DNA of 64,000 nucleotides, taken from the NCBI GenBank assembly GCA_030533445.1, contig CM060068.1:37183010-37247009 (forward strand). The letters are read 5' to 3'. The stretch is from Cyprinodon diabolis (Eukaryota; Chordata; Actinopteri; Cyprinodontiformes; Cyprinodontidae). A model generated the notes under the pieces. The model did not search any database, had not been told where the DNA came from, and saw nothing but the letters and a program-made list of their open reading frames with translations. Position 1 is the stretch's first letter. The number at the start of each line of letters is the position of its first letter. This document shows, one piece after another, positions 1 through 24,476 of this stretch. The translations under genes and the position numbers were made by a program.

Positions 1-144
1 GACCAGCCCCGGAGCTCACAGCTTGGTTCTGCTGCACTGTAGTTGCCCAAAATCCCGGACAATTTTTTAATTCCCCCAGGACATTTTTTTAGGTTTGAAA
101 AGTATGAGACATGTCTGGAAAATACAGAACGTCTGGTCACCCTA
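1..144. mobile_element. Terminal fragment of a DNA transposon at the window edge
   Basis: The stretch ends in GGTCACCCTA, the inverse of a TAGGGTGACC terminus, which I recognise as the end of a widespread vertebrate hAT-type DNA transposon. The rest lies outside the window, so neither the other terminus nor a target-site duplication can be checked. It sits in a map4k4 intron. Confidence 0.4.
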
Positions 145-1101
145 CTACTGTATATCAACAATTTTGATTTTTCAGTCAGTGAGTGCTTGTTGCTATGATG
201 CGTCTTGCTCAGCTGCTTCGCTCGTTGTAAACCAACCAATCAGCACACAGCTCATCTAAATATTCATGAGCATACCGTAAAAGGAAGAAAATCTGTTGTT
301 TCATTCTAGGGCTCATAACCAGGCTTGCATTAGGGCTCATAGAACAGCAAATATGCAATTTTCAGCCCAATCAATGTTACACACCCTATTCAGAGACCTT
401 AGGGACCAGTACCAAATACCCTATAGAATCATTCTATGACCCCTTTAAATACTATGGGGCAGAGCATGTCTGAATTGCATGTTGCCTTTAGCATTTTATT
501 AGATTTCCACTTAGCATTCCTAATACCTGTATGAAATCCCTAGAGGGGCTCAGCTGCTCCTGTAAGGGAGGGAGGTTCCACTTTGGGACGAGTCTGATTG
601 GCCAGTTGCTGACATGCCTCCATGATGGATTGACATATGGCGTCACATCAGCCAGCAAAATTGAATTATTGTCTGAACTTTTTCCACTAAATGGTGTCTG
701 ATTTAGATTCAGACATTTTTAACTTACAGCAACACTTAAGAAGCATGTTTTAACTGTACTGTTTATCTTCTTAAGATCAGGATAAAAAAATGTGTATATT
801 TGAAAGCTGGCAGAGTTAGCAGCAGTATGCAGCAGTCTGTTAACAAAAGCTCCACATTGTAGTTGCCTGTTAATATTTATGGTTGTTGCATGACAAAATA
901 TTTAAAAGTTCAATGTTTTTTGTTTTTTTTGCAAAGCACTGTTCTACCTGGCAAACAAAGGCAACAAATCCAGATTTCTTGTTTTGGGATCCCTCAGTAA
1001 AGTCTATAAATTCACAGAATTGATATCTTAGATTAGCACCATGCAGAGTTCATGCTGTTATTCCATTTAGCCTCATGTGCATTTCATTGTGTGTCTTAAA
1101 G
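145..1101 (+). other. map4k4 intron (3' part)
   Basis: Non-coding AT-rich sequence ending in the acceptor cttaaag at 1095-1101. The next exon starts with the last two bases of a split glycine codon. I looked for the preceding CNH exon and did not find it, so it lies upstream of the window. Confidence 0.7.
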
Positions 1102-14206
<13,105 letters not shown>

Positions 14207-15541
14207 AGGTCCACGCCCCGCCCTCCGTTTTTTCTCCTACTTCTCCTCACCCTTCGCATCGTCCCCCACCTCGCTAACACTGGATCTCAGAACCCACCTC
14301 TGATGTTTCTGTCAATCCTCGGAAAACGAAATGAGAAACGGACACACCAGCCGACCGGCCCATCAGAGCAGCCGACGGCGACAACTTCAGCTTCTAGAGC
14401 TCGACGCCCAGGGTTCTGGGGCTCAACCTGCGACGCGGCGACGGCCCGAAAAGGTCGCCGCCCCTCAGAAATACTGGAAATGACGACTTTCTTGCAGAAG
14501 TGAAATCAATAGCTTAGACGTTAAGGGAGGTAGAAAATAAACAACTGTGAATTTCAGAAAACAGGACAGACGACGTTGTGTTTTCTCTCAGCTGTCTAGG
14601 TGCTTGTCACATCACGATGGGGTCGATGTCGAACTTCTGCTTCGTTTCCGTGCTCTCGGGTTGGTCCGTAACATCGATGTCTTTTAGCTAGGAGTTTTGC
14701 AAACGCTACTATCACTTCTACAGCCTCTACTTTCTGCAGGTCTGCCTCCTGTAAGGAAGCCTGGAGTTAGTCTTGTTTTGTGATGCAGTGATGTAAATAA
14801 CAGCAGCTTTGGGCGGTTGAGGGCTGACGCCTGGTTGGAGGATCAATCCGAAACCCTGGACGCAGCCTAGCAGGTGGGTGAGACCTGGTGTTTAATAGGA
14901 GCGTGTTTGATGTTCTTTAAAGACAACAGGACGAAGGAAGGAGAAAGGACCGATCAGGCAGATGGATTTCAAATTAGTATTTTCTGAATTCTTATAGAGA
15001 GGTGTAACAAAGAGGAGTTAAACGTGTCTTTAAGCTTTCGTTTTTCCATTAATGCACATTCAGCCTCAGGCCGCGACTCGCTTGTTTCCTCCATGTTGAG
15101 CTGTATGTGGAGAAAGCAAGATGAAATCGAACCGACGCTCGTCGTCAGCTGTGACGGCCAGAAGTGGTGAACTGATGGTGCTGTGAATAGCGATTCAAAG
15201 GTGTTTATGGACGGATGAATTAGAGGAAAGTTTTGCATGTGTGTGTGCGTATGTGTGGCGGGAGAGTTCGATGTTGTCGGCGAATCGAATTCCCATGGCA
15301 GGGAGGCAAACGCATGGTTCAGCGGGTTAGTTTCAGGTGCAGGAGGCGGACTATCTTCCATTTTCCTTCTTTCACTTCATCTTCCATCTATATTATTTGT
15401 ATGTACTCAATGCACTAAGTGTCCAGAATGTAGAGAGACTTCTTACTGTGTGGTGGTCCAAGGCATGAGATGATGTTTCTCTTTGTATCTTTGTCACAAG
15501 TGGTGAATTCTAGGTGTTCAATTCAAATGAAAGTGAATAAA
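14207..15541 (+). other. map4k4: map4k4 3' UTR
   Basis: Follows the stop codon without an intervening splice signal. It runs to the first good polyadenylation signal AATAAA at 15536-15541, followed within about 30 bases by a T/G-rich stretch. It is less AT-rich than the intergenic DNA beyond. The exact cleavage site is inferred. Confidence 0.6.
15536..15541 (+). promoter_or_regulatory. map4k4: Polyadenylation signal AATAAA, map4k4
   Basis: Canonical hexamer 1.33 kb after the stop codon, followed by T/G-rich sequence (tgtggatgtacttttctttc). It is the first such hexamer with a plausible downstream element. Others at about 17288 and 17490 could be distal sites. Confidence 0.5.
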
Positions 15542-17600
15542 AGCAGACCTCTCATCGAGTGTGGATGTACTTTTCTTTCCTGCAGCCGTGCCCGCCCCCC
15601 TCCCTCGTCTTCTGGCTTCCTGAGAGCCCTGCTTGCTTTAACATGAGGACTAAAACTTTGTTGTTTCAAAACTTACCCTTTTGGACTTCAGTATTGCTGT
15701 GATGAAGTGTGTCTTTTTAGGGCGGCACAGAGCAGATCTCTTTTTATTTTCCCCTCATGCTTCAAAGTTGTTTTGACATTTTCTTGTACATGTGCATCTC
15801 AATAAATTAAAATATTATCAAAAAGTTCATTTACTTATGAAATTCATTTACAAATTTATAACAAAGGGTAAATATTTAAGTGTGAATTTCTGTTGATTTG
15901 AATCAAATTGTTTTACTTCATCTAAAAGGACTACTTTGAAGACAGTCCAGTCCTGTTCACATTAGTTCAGGTAAGTCACTTCTGGGTCTGGTTCAGGAGT
16001 GACTCGAGACAAGGCCGTGTCCCGAACACATCGAGTCTTCATATCCTTAATCTCCTCTGAAGGGCTTTTTTACACAAATCCTTTCAAGGATGCCGTTATT
16101 CCCGTTTGTGCGCTTTTTCCTTCCACTTAACTTCTCATGCTTATTCCTTGTCAAAGCACTCTGAACTTTTAAAAACCTTTTAGTTTATCAGCAACAGGAG
16201 TCTTTTTTAGGATTCTTTCAGCCATAACATTTGTGTGTCAAAGAAATGTCTTATTAGTCGTATGTGAAACCCTGAGTTGCTAATCTGAATCTTGTTTATT
16301 TTTCTTTAGTTATAATCCACCATAATCCAAATAATTTAATAGATCTAATCAAATCTGGACTTTGTGAACCAAATAATTGAAATAAATGAACTTTTCTGTG
16401 GATATTCTGATTTATGAAGATGCTGGGTTTTCTCTTCGCCTCAAACTTAGATTTAAAGATGTCTGTATATTTGGAATAATGAGCAACGAGCTGCAGCATT
16501 GATCTCCTCCTTCTGTCCCGCTGGATTTTCCTCCATTTCCACAGATTATAGAAAAAAAAAGTTGCTCATCCATTTGTGCTCCAGCTACATATTCAAACTT
16601 TTATAAGGATGCAAACAGCGTTACACAAACTTCAGCAGCTCCCTGTCAGTCCCAAAGTTTATGGAGAGGCTGTTAGAACCTCAGTCCCGTTGTCCGAGGT
16701 TTGCAGTAGTACCCACCTTGTTTGTTTTAATGCTTAAAGGCCTTGAGGAATGGCTGCATCAATTTTATTAAAATTATACTCGTATTATAAATTAATGCAA
16801 TGACTTTTATAAAAGGCGAACAATGATACCATTTCTGCTGGTGGAAGAAAGCGTCCGCTTGCAGGTAAAAGTTAAAACCAGTGCCAAGAGGGCAGCATTT
16901 AAACGTGTGAAACTATTATTAAAAACCACTTCTTAGGTATTGTTTTAAAATATATATATATAAAAAAACACTTGAAGCATTGTGTATTCTTAAGTTTTAG
17001 AGGTAGTTAAGAAACGTGCTAGTTTTTTGTTGTTTCTGTAAGTCTATGTACACGCAAATATGCGACTGCGGTGGTTGAATATTATTACGCTCACCTTAGG
17101 TGGAAAAAAATGTTTACAGAAGCAATGTTTGTTACACTAATGTGTGCATCACGGTATTTATGTTTAATTCATCTGGGGTCCTTACACTTCTTGGTTCTGC
17201 TTTATGAGCCTGTTTTTGTTTTGTTTTTAAATTGGATATTTATTTTTTTTTCTACCACCTCCCTCCTAAGCAACCTACATTGAAAACAATAAAGAACAGA
17301 TGTTGTTCATTTCAGGTATTCACTTATTGCCATTTTAACCATGGTGACATTGCAGTAAGTTTTCCTGCAGGCTTGGATGTGAGGCAATGTGTTTTCCTCT
17401 GTTTCTGCCATGCTTCTCTAACTTATGTCCTCTCTGTGTATGACAGGAAGTTGTGTATTTTCCTGAGTATATATTTTTTTGTTTTCTTTGAATAAACTTA
17501 AAAAGTAATTTTAAGGGAACATCGTCGGTGGTCTGTGCTGCTCGTTTTTCCTCCAAGATAAAAGAGATTTTTTTTTTCTTAATAAACATTTCTTATCTGC
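15542..17600 (+). other. Possible distal map4k4 3' UTR, otherwise no gene seen
   Basis: No coding exon or recognised transposon. Further AATAAA hexamers near 17288 and 17490 mean a longer map4k4 transcript could end here. Some T-rich open frames are present but have no recognisable content. Confidence 0.35.
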
Positions 17601-18651
17601 TTAAAAATTAAACAGCGATTCACATGAAAAAATGTTGGTACAGTGACATTAATTTCTCTATTGTTACACTTTAAAGGCAGCATTGATCATGTAGCGATTC
17701 ATATTCAGCCTGAATGAAAAAAAAAAACCTCCACTGCTGTGTTGTAAATTATAACTTTTGGGGGAAGTCACTGTTGCTGCCACCATGTCTGATTTCAGGT
17801 CGACTGTGTGTCTCTGCTCAACTAAAAAAGGGAAGTTTCCACCATATGAAATGTGTTTAAGACGTCTTGTGCAAAGCTCCATAATTAGATGTGGGAAGTT
17901 TAATATTTTTGCCCAAACAGAGTCAACTAGGCAGTTGTCTAGGGCTCCAAGGAACTTGGGGCCCCATAAAACTGTTTACATGTATGGTTAATACAACTAT
18001 TCCTTATTTGTGCACATTAATTATCTTTTGATAAAAACCCTTCGCTAAAATGCCATCAGAACTCTTATAATATTAAGTGTGTCTCGAAGGGCCCCCCCTT
18101 CAGTGTCCTATACATTGTATCAGTCCATTTGCTGCACATGTTCAGAAATGTCCAAAGAGACAGCAGAGAGAGAGAGAGAGCAGTGTTGCCAACTTAATAC
18201 CAACTTAAGACCCCTCTAGCACTTTTACTTTTTTTTAAAAGTGCCTAAAGCCAAATCTAGTGATTTTTTTCTGCTACTGTAGACTTTGGCGACAACATCT
18301 AAAAGCAGCGAACTCTGCTCTCCAGAGCGAGTAGATTGGTAACCCCGCCTGCTTCTCTCTTCTATCTTGTTTGCTGTCATGATTCATGCAGCTATTATTT
18401 CATCCAAATGAAAAATGGAGAACAGATAAGCAGATCATGGATTTTCTACAGTGAAAGGACTGTTTTACTTACTTTTGCTGTTGCCTTTTTGGAAACACCG
18501 GAGGGAGCAATCAGCTAAGTGAGCTTAGTGTTTGGAAAAAAATTTCATTCCTTTTGAGGCATCATGAAAAGTCAGCTGAGTACAAAACAAAGAGAGGAAA
18601 ACAAGAAGAAAAGGGACAAGAAGAGAGGGACATTAGTAGAACAAATAATGT
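17601..18651. other. Intergenic sequence, no gene
   Basis: No exon recognised. Around 17926-17980 and again at 19625-19650 are gggccccat-type stretches that may be two parts of one older repeat split by the hAT insertion at 18660. A short GA run occurs at about 18163-18180. Confidence 0.5.
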
Positions 18652-18705
18652 ATGTCTATTAGGGCTGGGCGATAATTCAATAACGATATATATCGATCGA
18701 TAGAC

Positions 18706-19080
18706 GTGTGGCGCAATAGAAAAAAGAGGGTCGATAAAAGTTTGATAAAAAAGCAACGCATGCTAGTCGCTGCTTCCTCCCAACCAATCACAATCGCAGA
18801 CCCAGGCACGCCGTCACAAAGCGCCGCCCTCTCAAACCACAACACAGAGCACATGAAGATGTCGCAGCAAGGAGAGTCGGCGGAAATTGTTCCAAAGAAG
18901 GGTTTTTGTAGTTCGGCAGTCTGGCAGTATTTCTGTCATGGCAAGTCGGACAAAAAACAAACCACAGTCATCTGTAAAATGTGTAGGGAACCAGTGAAAA
19001 CCAAGTCTGATAACACAACCAACTTTTTTTTTTTTATCATCTCAGCCGCTCACACCCGCAGGAGTACGAGCTGTGTAGGC
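18706..19080 (+). pseudogene. N-terminal BED zinc-finger fragment of a hAT transposase
   Basis: The frame includes SAVWQYF, then VICKMCREPVKTKSDNTTN. This matches the layout of BED domains (aromatic residue, CxxC, later H). After NTTN the frame is spoiled by an expanded T tract, and a following HPQEY-like segment lies in a different reading. The RNase H-like catalytic and dimerisation regions are absent. Confidence 0.7.
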
Positions 19081-19237
19081 CCCGGCGCGGCTCTCCTCCG
19101 AGGAATCTTCGGGAATTTCGGGAAAATATATATATATTTTCAGTTCTGGGCAGTTTCCCACGTAGTTCTAACGAGTGAGAGAAAAATGCTGAGGGGCCAA
19201 AAACTTCAAAGTAATAACTCAGGTTAAAGCAGGAAAC

Positions 19238-19262
19238 GGGGGGGGGGGGGGGGGGGGGGGGG
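19238..19262. repeat. 25-base guanine homopolymer
   Basis: 25 consecutive G. Its length may be unreliable in assembly. It lies inside the hAT derivative. Confidence 0.95.
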
Positions 19263-19568
19263 TCCATTTATTTATTTGTTATATTTATTTTGGTCACTTT
19301 AGTTTATTCTTTGTCAGTATTTAATAACATAACCCAGGTCTCAAGTTATTTTTCTTTAAAACAATTATGTTATGCTTAAAAAAGTTGGTTAAATAAAGAT
19401 TTAATTCGAAGTCTGTGTTTGTGTTTTTTATTAAAATTAAATCATTTAGCAATATTATAAAAATTCCAGGCAGAGCTGCACATATTTCAATAATTATCGA
19501 TATCGATCAATATGCATTTTTTTTTATCGATAAGCTTTTTTTCTATATCGCCCAGCCCTAATGTCTAT

Positions 19569-19970
19569 TCTATTAAACTATCTGTAGCTGTATAATGGGT
19601 CTTTTTTACGTGTTGTCTTCTCAATTCAAAGGGCCCCATATTTCCTAAATCCCTGTGCCCAAGATAAGAGCAAGAACTCCAGATAATTAATCCACTTTTC
19701 AAAAAGTATTCATTTTATTTTACCCTATTTCTGAAGTATCAGAACAATAAAAAAGAGTTTTTGAGATTAACTTACTTAATATTTTACTTACTTGGTTAAT
19801 TTTCAGATGTATAACAGGATTGACTCCCTTTGCGTATCCTACATGCTTTTTACATGTCATTTTGTCACGTTCTTTCAGGCAGAACTAATGTTACTGTCAG
19901 GTTTATAAGAAGCATTTCAGCTTTGCACACTCATTTCATGGTACACTGAGATTTCCACTCCTAAACTTTT
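19569..19970. other. Intergenic sequence between hAT and Gypsy elements
   Basis: No coding signal. No LTR-like match to the 24825 region, so the 5' LTR of the following retroelement is not here. Confidence 0.5.
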
Positions 19971-20027
19971 ATGCTACACCGGGTAATAAGCAGGAAATGC
20001 ACTGTAAAATTTACCAAAGTAACATTA

Positions 20028-20729
20028 GAGTTAACGCTAATGAAAGCAATGACTAAAATTCGCCAAAATGAGGAAATAAGAAAGCAACAATCCATACTGA
20101 GACAAGCTAGCACGGAGGGTGCAGAAGGAGCAAATATGGATGCAGTTAGATTCAAACACAAACAAAAATATGGTCAAAAAAGGAACAAAACAAATCATAG
20201 ACCACAGCAGACAGATGCAAAAGACAGATGTGGCAGGTGTGGCGGATGTCATGGAAATTTATTTAAAGATTGCCCTGCTCGAAATGCAGACTGCAAGAAA
20301 TGTCAGAAAAAGGGACATTTTGCGGCTGTGTGTAAAACCAAAATGAGAGTGGAGGAACTTCAGCAGAGTGACATGAGTGAAAGAGTGGAAACTTTGTTTT
20401 TGTGCACAATGACAACTGCACCTAGCACAGTGTGGAAGAAGTCAATTGGAGTAAATGGCCAGCAACTGGTGTTCAAGCTCGACACCGGCGCTGCAGTGAC
20501 AGCCATCCCAAAACACATGTACTCTGAAAAGCTGCATGGGAAACTGTCACCTCCAAACAAAAGACTGTGTGGACCAAGCAATGTTCCCATCACTGTAGTG
20601 GTGCACTTCACCGCCGCCATGAGCTACAAGGGCACTGTTGCAAAACCGCAGGTGTATGTTGTTCCAGGTTTAGCTACCCCACTCCTTGGCTTGCCAGCCA
20701 TACAATTGCCACAGAGAATACTTATGTGA
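20028..20729 (+). pseudogene. Gypsy gag zinc-knuckle and protease region
   Basis: Two cysteine/histidine knuckles are visible. One is irregular (CGRCGGCHGNLFKDC); the other is a classic CX2CX4HX4C (CKKCQKKGHFAAVC). The protease active site follows as LDTGAAVTAIP with DTG at 20481-20489. The frame closes at TGA 20727-20729, but homology continues in another frame from about 20710, so a frameshift separates protease from reverse transcriptase. The upstream start is arbitrary because gag is truncated. Confidence 0.85.
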
Positions 20730-21696
20730 AGCAATATTCCAGAGTGTTCACTGGTTTAGGGAAGCTAGAGGGAGAATACAAGATTAAATTGAAAGAAAAT
20801 GCCACACCATTTGCCCTCGCAGTGCCATTAAGAGCCTCTGCCATTAAGAGGAAAGGTTCAAGAGGAGCTAAATAGAATGGAGGCAATGGGAGTTATTTCA
20901 CCCATAGAAGAAGCAACAGAGTGGTGCTCAGGAATGGTTGTAGTACCAAAACAAAATGGAAAGATCCGTATTTGTGTGGACCTCACCCGCCTAAATGAGA
21001 ATGTATGCAGGGAAAGACACATCCTCCCAGCAGTTGATGAGACGCTCGCGAAACTAGCTGGAGCTAGAATTTTTTCTAAGCTAGATGCCACTGCAGGTTT
21101 TTGGCAAATCCCTCTGCACAGGGACTCGGCCCCACTCACCACCTTTATTACGCCATTTGGCCGTTTTTGCTTCAACCGCCTTCCGTTTGGAATATCCTCA
21201 GCGCCAGAGCATTTCCAGAAGCGCTTGACGCAGATACTGGATGGCCTTGAAGGAACGGTTTGTCATGCAGATGACATTTTGGTGTTTGGCGCCACGCCAC
21301 AGGAACATGATGAAAGGCTGCATCGAGTGCTACAACGCTTACAGCAGCGAGGCCTCACCCTGAACGACAAATGCCAGTTTGCAGTGACTGAGGTGAAATT
21401 CCTGGGTCATATCGCCAGCGAAGAAGGAATACGGCCGGACCCCGACAAGATCAGGGCCATTGCAGCCATGCCACCACCCAAAGACGTGACAGATGTAAAA
21501 AGATTTATGGGCATGGTGAATTATGTGGGAAAGTTTTCCCAAAACATTGCAGAGCTCACAGGACCAATCAGGGACCTCCTGAAAGCGGATAACATGTGGA
21601 CATGGGGGCCAGCGCAACAGTCAGCTTTCGCAAAGGTGAAAGAAGAGCTCAGCTCATCAGCTGTACTTGCCCCATACTGCACTGACAGGCCAACTA
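20730..21696 (+). pseudogene. Gypsy reverse transcriptase (5' part of pol)
   Basis: The linker reads in one frame to about 20850, then the domain shifts to the frame that stays open to the Tc1 junction. Conserved blocks are PKQNGKIRICVDLTRLN, FSKLDATAGFWQIPL, the catalytic HADD at 21264-21275 (in place of the usual YxDD), and FLGH. The 3' end is the TA at 21695-21696, where the transposon has inserted. The domain resumes at 22849. Confidence 0.87.
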
Positions 21697-22846
21697 CACT
21701 CACCGGCCACTTTATTAGGTACCCCATGCTAGTAACAGGTTGGACCCCCTTTTGCCTTCAGAACTGCCTCAATTCTTCGTGGCATAGATTCAACAAGGTG
21801 CTGGAAGCATTCCTCAGGGAGTTTGGTCCATATTGACATGATGGCATCACACAGTTGCCGCAGATTTGTCGGCTGCACATCTATGATGCGAATCTCCCGT
21901 TCCACCACATCCCAAAGATGCTCTATTGGATTGAGATCTGGTGACTGTGGAGGCCATCTGAGTACAGTGAACTCATTGTCATGTTCAAGAAACCAGTCTG
22001 AGATGATTCCAGCTTTATGACATGGCGCATTATCCTGCTGAAAGTAGCCATCAGAAGTTGGGTACATTGTGGTCATAAAGTGATGGACATGGTCAGCAAC
22101 AATACTCAGGTAGGCTGTGGTGTTGCAACGATGCTCAATTGGTACCAAGGGGCCCAAAGAGTGCCAAGAAAATATTCCCCACACCATGACACCACCACCA
22201 CCAGCCTGAACCGTTGATACAAGGCAGGATGGATCCATGCTTTCATGTTGTACATGCCAAATTCTGACCCTACCATCCGAATGTCGCAGCAGAAATTGAG
22301 ACTTATATGACCAGGCAACGTTTTTCCAATCTTCTATTGTCCAATTTCGTTGAGCTTGTGCAAATTGTTTCCTGTTCTTAGCTGAAAGGAGTAGCACCCG
22401 GTGTGGTCTTGTGCTGCTGTAGCCCATCTGCCTCAAAGTTCGACGTACTGTGCGTTCAGAGATGCTCTTCTGCCCACCTTGGTTGTAACGGGTGGTTATT
22501 TGAGTCACTGTTGCCCTTCTATCAGCTCGAACCAGTCTGGCCATTCTCCTCTGACCTCTGGCATCAACAAGGCATTTCCGCCCACAGAACTGCTGCTCAC
22601 TGGATGTTTTTTCTTTTTCGGACCATGCTCAGACCAGCCCTTCTGGCACCAACAATCATGCCACGTTCAAAGTCACTCAAATCACCTTTCTTCCCCATAC
22701 TGATGCTCGGTTTGAACTGCAGGAGATTGTCTTGACCATGTCTACATGCCTAAATGCACTGAGTTGCCGCTATGTGATTGGCTGCTTAGAAATTAAGTGT
22801 TAACGAGCAGTTGGACAGGTGTACCTAATAAAGTGGCCGGGGAGTG
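21697..22846 (-). mobile_element. 1150-bp Tc1/mariner transposon inserted in the Gypsy pol gene
   Basis: Left terminus CACTCACCGGCCACTTTATT and right terminus, reading inward, CACTCCCCGGCCACTTTATT. The host TA is duplicated at 21695-21696 and 22847-22848. The transposase lies on the - strand. The pol frame continues on both sides, so the insertion point is exact. The inserted length (1150 plus the 2-bp duplication) is divisible by three. Confidence 0.95.
21729..22698 (-). pseudogene. Tc1-like transposase, damaged
   Basis: The - strand frame from 22544 gives 271 codons. It includes the second catalytic Asp in FQQDNAPCH and the Glu region SPDLNPIEHLWDVVERE (DD34E type). Upstream, an ATG at 22698 opens a separate short frame starting MGKKGDLSDFERGM that stops, so part of the N-terminal helix-turn-helix region is deleted or shifted. 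At the first catalytic position, where Tc1 transposases have Asp in a WSDE-like motif, this copy reads AWSYKSQF, so the Asp is lost. The protein should be inactive. Confidence 0.88.
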
Positions 22847-22848
22847 TA

Positions 22849-23399
22849 GAGTGTCAGCAGATGCATCCTCCTATGGACTGGGGGGTGTTTTGTCACAACT
22901 CCAAGCATCAGGAGAGTGGAGGCCAGTGGCCTTTATTTCCAGAAGTATGACTGAAACTGAGCGTAGATATGCCCAAATTGAAAAAGAGGCCCTGGCCATC
23001 ACATGGGCATGTGAAAGGTTTCAAACTTACCTCCTGGGCCTGCACTTTGAGATCCGGACAGACCACAAACCCTTGTTAAGTCTCCTCAGCACAAGAGCAC
23101 TTGATGACATTCCCCCTCGTGTGCTGCGTTTCAGATTGAGACTGCTGCGGTTCACATACACCATTGTGCACATTTCAGGCAAAAATCTCATCGCAGCAGA
23201 TGCTCTTTCAAGAGCCCCCCTTCAAGGTACAACAACAGAGGAGGATCTCGTGCTTCAGAGTGACGTGAGAGCTCACATCGACGAAGTCATTCAGCAACTG
23301 CCTGCATCGCCAGAGAAACTGATGCAGATTAGGCGAGCACAAGAACAGGATCCAGTGTGTGCACAGCTGTCTTCTCTCATCCGTACAGGTTGGGACTGA
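22849..23399 (+). pseudogene. Gypsy RNase H region
   Basis: Resumes in the reverse-transcriptase frame directly after the duplicated TA. RNase H motifs: DASSYGLGGVLSQ, EKEALAITWACERF, RTDHKPL, and HISGKNLIAADALSR. It ends at an in-frame TGA (23397-23399). Homology continues in the same frame on the other side, so this is a nonsense mutation and not the natural end. Confidence 0.88.
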
Positions 23400-24476
23400 C
23401 TGAGCTCAGCCCCGCAGCTGAAGTCCTATTGGCAGCACAGAAGGGTGGCTGATGGTCTCCTGATGAAGGGAAGAAGAATTGTGATTCCAGCAAGCATGCA
23501 ACAGAGCATTTTTGAAACACTTCATCAGGGCCACCAGGGAATGGTTAAGTGTATGGCGAGAGCTCATGAAGCAGTATGGTGGCCAGGTCTGACACGTCAG
23601 ATAAAAGAAAAGGTACGCCAGTGTGAAGTTTGTGCCGAGGAAAGTCACAATACACCGGAACCTCTCCTGACCACACCCTTGCCATCATGCCCGTGGCAAA
23701 AGCTAGCTGCAGACCTGTTTGAATGGAAAAAAGGTCACTACTTAGTGGTCATAGACTACTACTCCCGATTCATTGAGGTTGCTAACCTCACAAGCACTCT
23801 AGCATCAGCAGTGATTCTGAAAATGAAAGCCATATTCCACCGTCATGGAGTGCCCGACACACTTGTCACCGACAACGGCCCACAGTTTGCAGCAACGGAG
23901 TTTGCAGAGTTCGCTACAGATTACAACTTCCAGCATCTGACTAGTAGCCCCCGTTACCCCCAAAGCAACGGGGTAGCAGAACGTGCTGTTAGAACTGTGA
24001 AAGCCCTGTTGCAAAAGAATGAGGACCCTCACAAAGCACTACTGGCATACAGAGCGACCCTTCTCGCTCATGGGGCATCTCCTGCGCAGCTCCTAATGGG
24101 GCGCAACATTCAGACACCTCTCCCAGTGTGTCCAAGCTCCCTCAAACCAGCTTGGCCAGACTTGAGAGCTTTTGAGGTCAAAGACAAGGAACTTAAAAGA
24201 AAACAGGCGGAGGGATACAACACCCGACACAGAGCAAAGGAGAATACACCACTCCAGCCAGGCCAGAGAGTGTGGATAAAGAACGAAACACGCACTGGAG
24301 TAGTTGCCGGATCAGCAGGGACACTAAGGTCATACAACGTGGACACTTCAAATGGAAGTCTCAGAAGAAACCGCTCTCATTTGAGAGTGGTGCCTCCACC
24401 ATCGACCACTCCAGATCCGGGAATATGCACCAGAGTGGGCAGAGCAGTCAAGCCCATCAAAAGACTGAACTTGTAG
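23400..24476 (+). pseudogene. Gypsy integrase region
   Basis: Zinc-binding HHCC: the histidines are in LHQGHQG, the cysteines in CEVCAEE. The DDE core has the first Asp at KLAADLFEW, the second in VTDNGPQFAATEF and Glu in SNGVAERAVRTVK. A C-terminal region with RNRSHLRVVP ends at TAG 24474-24476. It is continuous with the RNase H frame apart from the single TGA, and open for about 340 codons. It is the best preserved part of this element. Confidence 0.88.

Larger units (their letters stand above)
18660..19560 (+). mobile_element. 901-bp hAT transposon derivative with 8-bp TSD and BED-finger remnant
   Basis: The terminal inverted repeats are TAGGGCTGGGCGATA at 18660 and its exact complement ending at 19560. 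They are flanked by identical 8-bp duplications ATGTCTAT (18652-18659 and 19561-19568). Inside, a + strand frame keeps the start of a BED zinc finger. Most of the transposase is missing, so this is an internally deleted ZBED/Tip100-like hAT copy. It also contains a 25-G homopolymer. Confidence 0.9.

Noticed and set aside
19971..24476. Series of long frames that could be taken for host genes
   Set aside because: Zinc knuckles, DTG protease, reverse transcriptase, RNase H and integrase in order show a Ty3/Gypsy element. The - strand frame among them is a Tc1 transposase.
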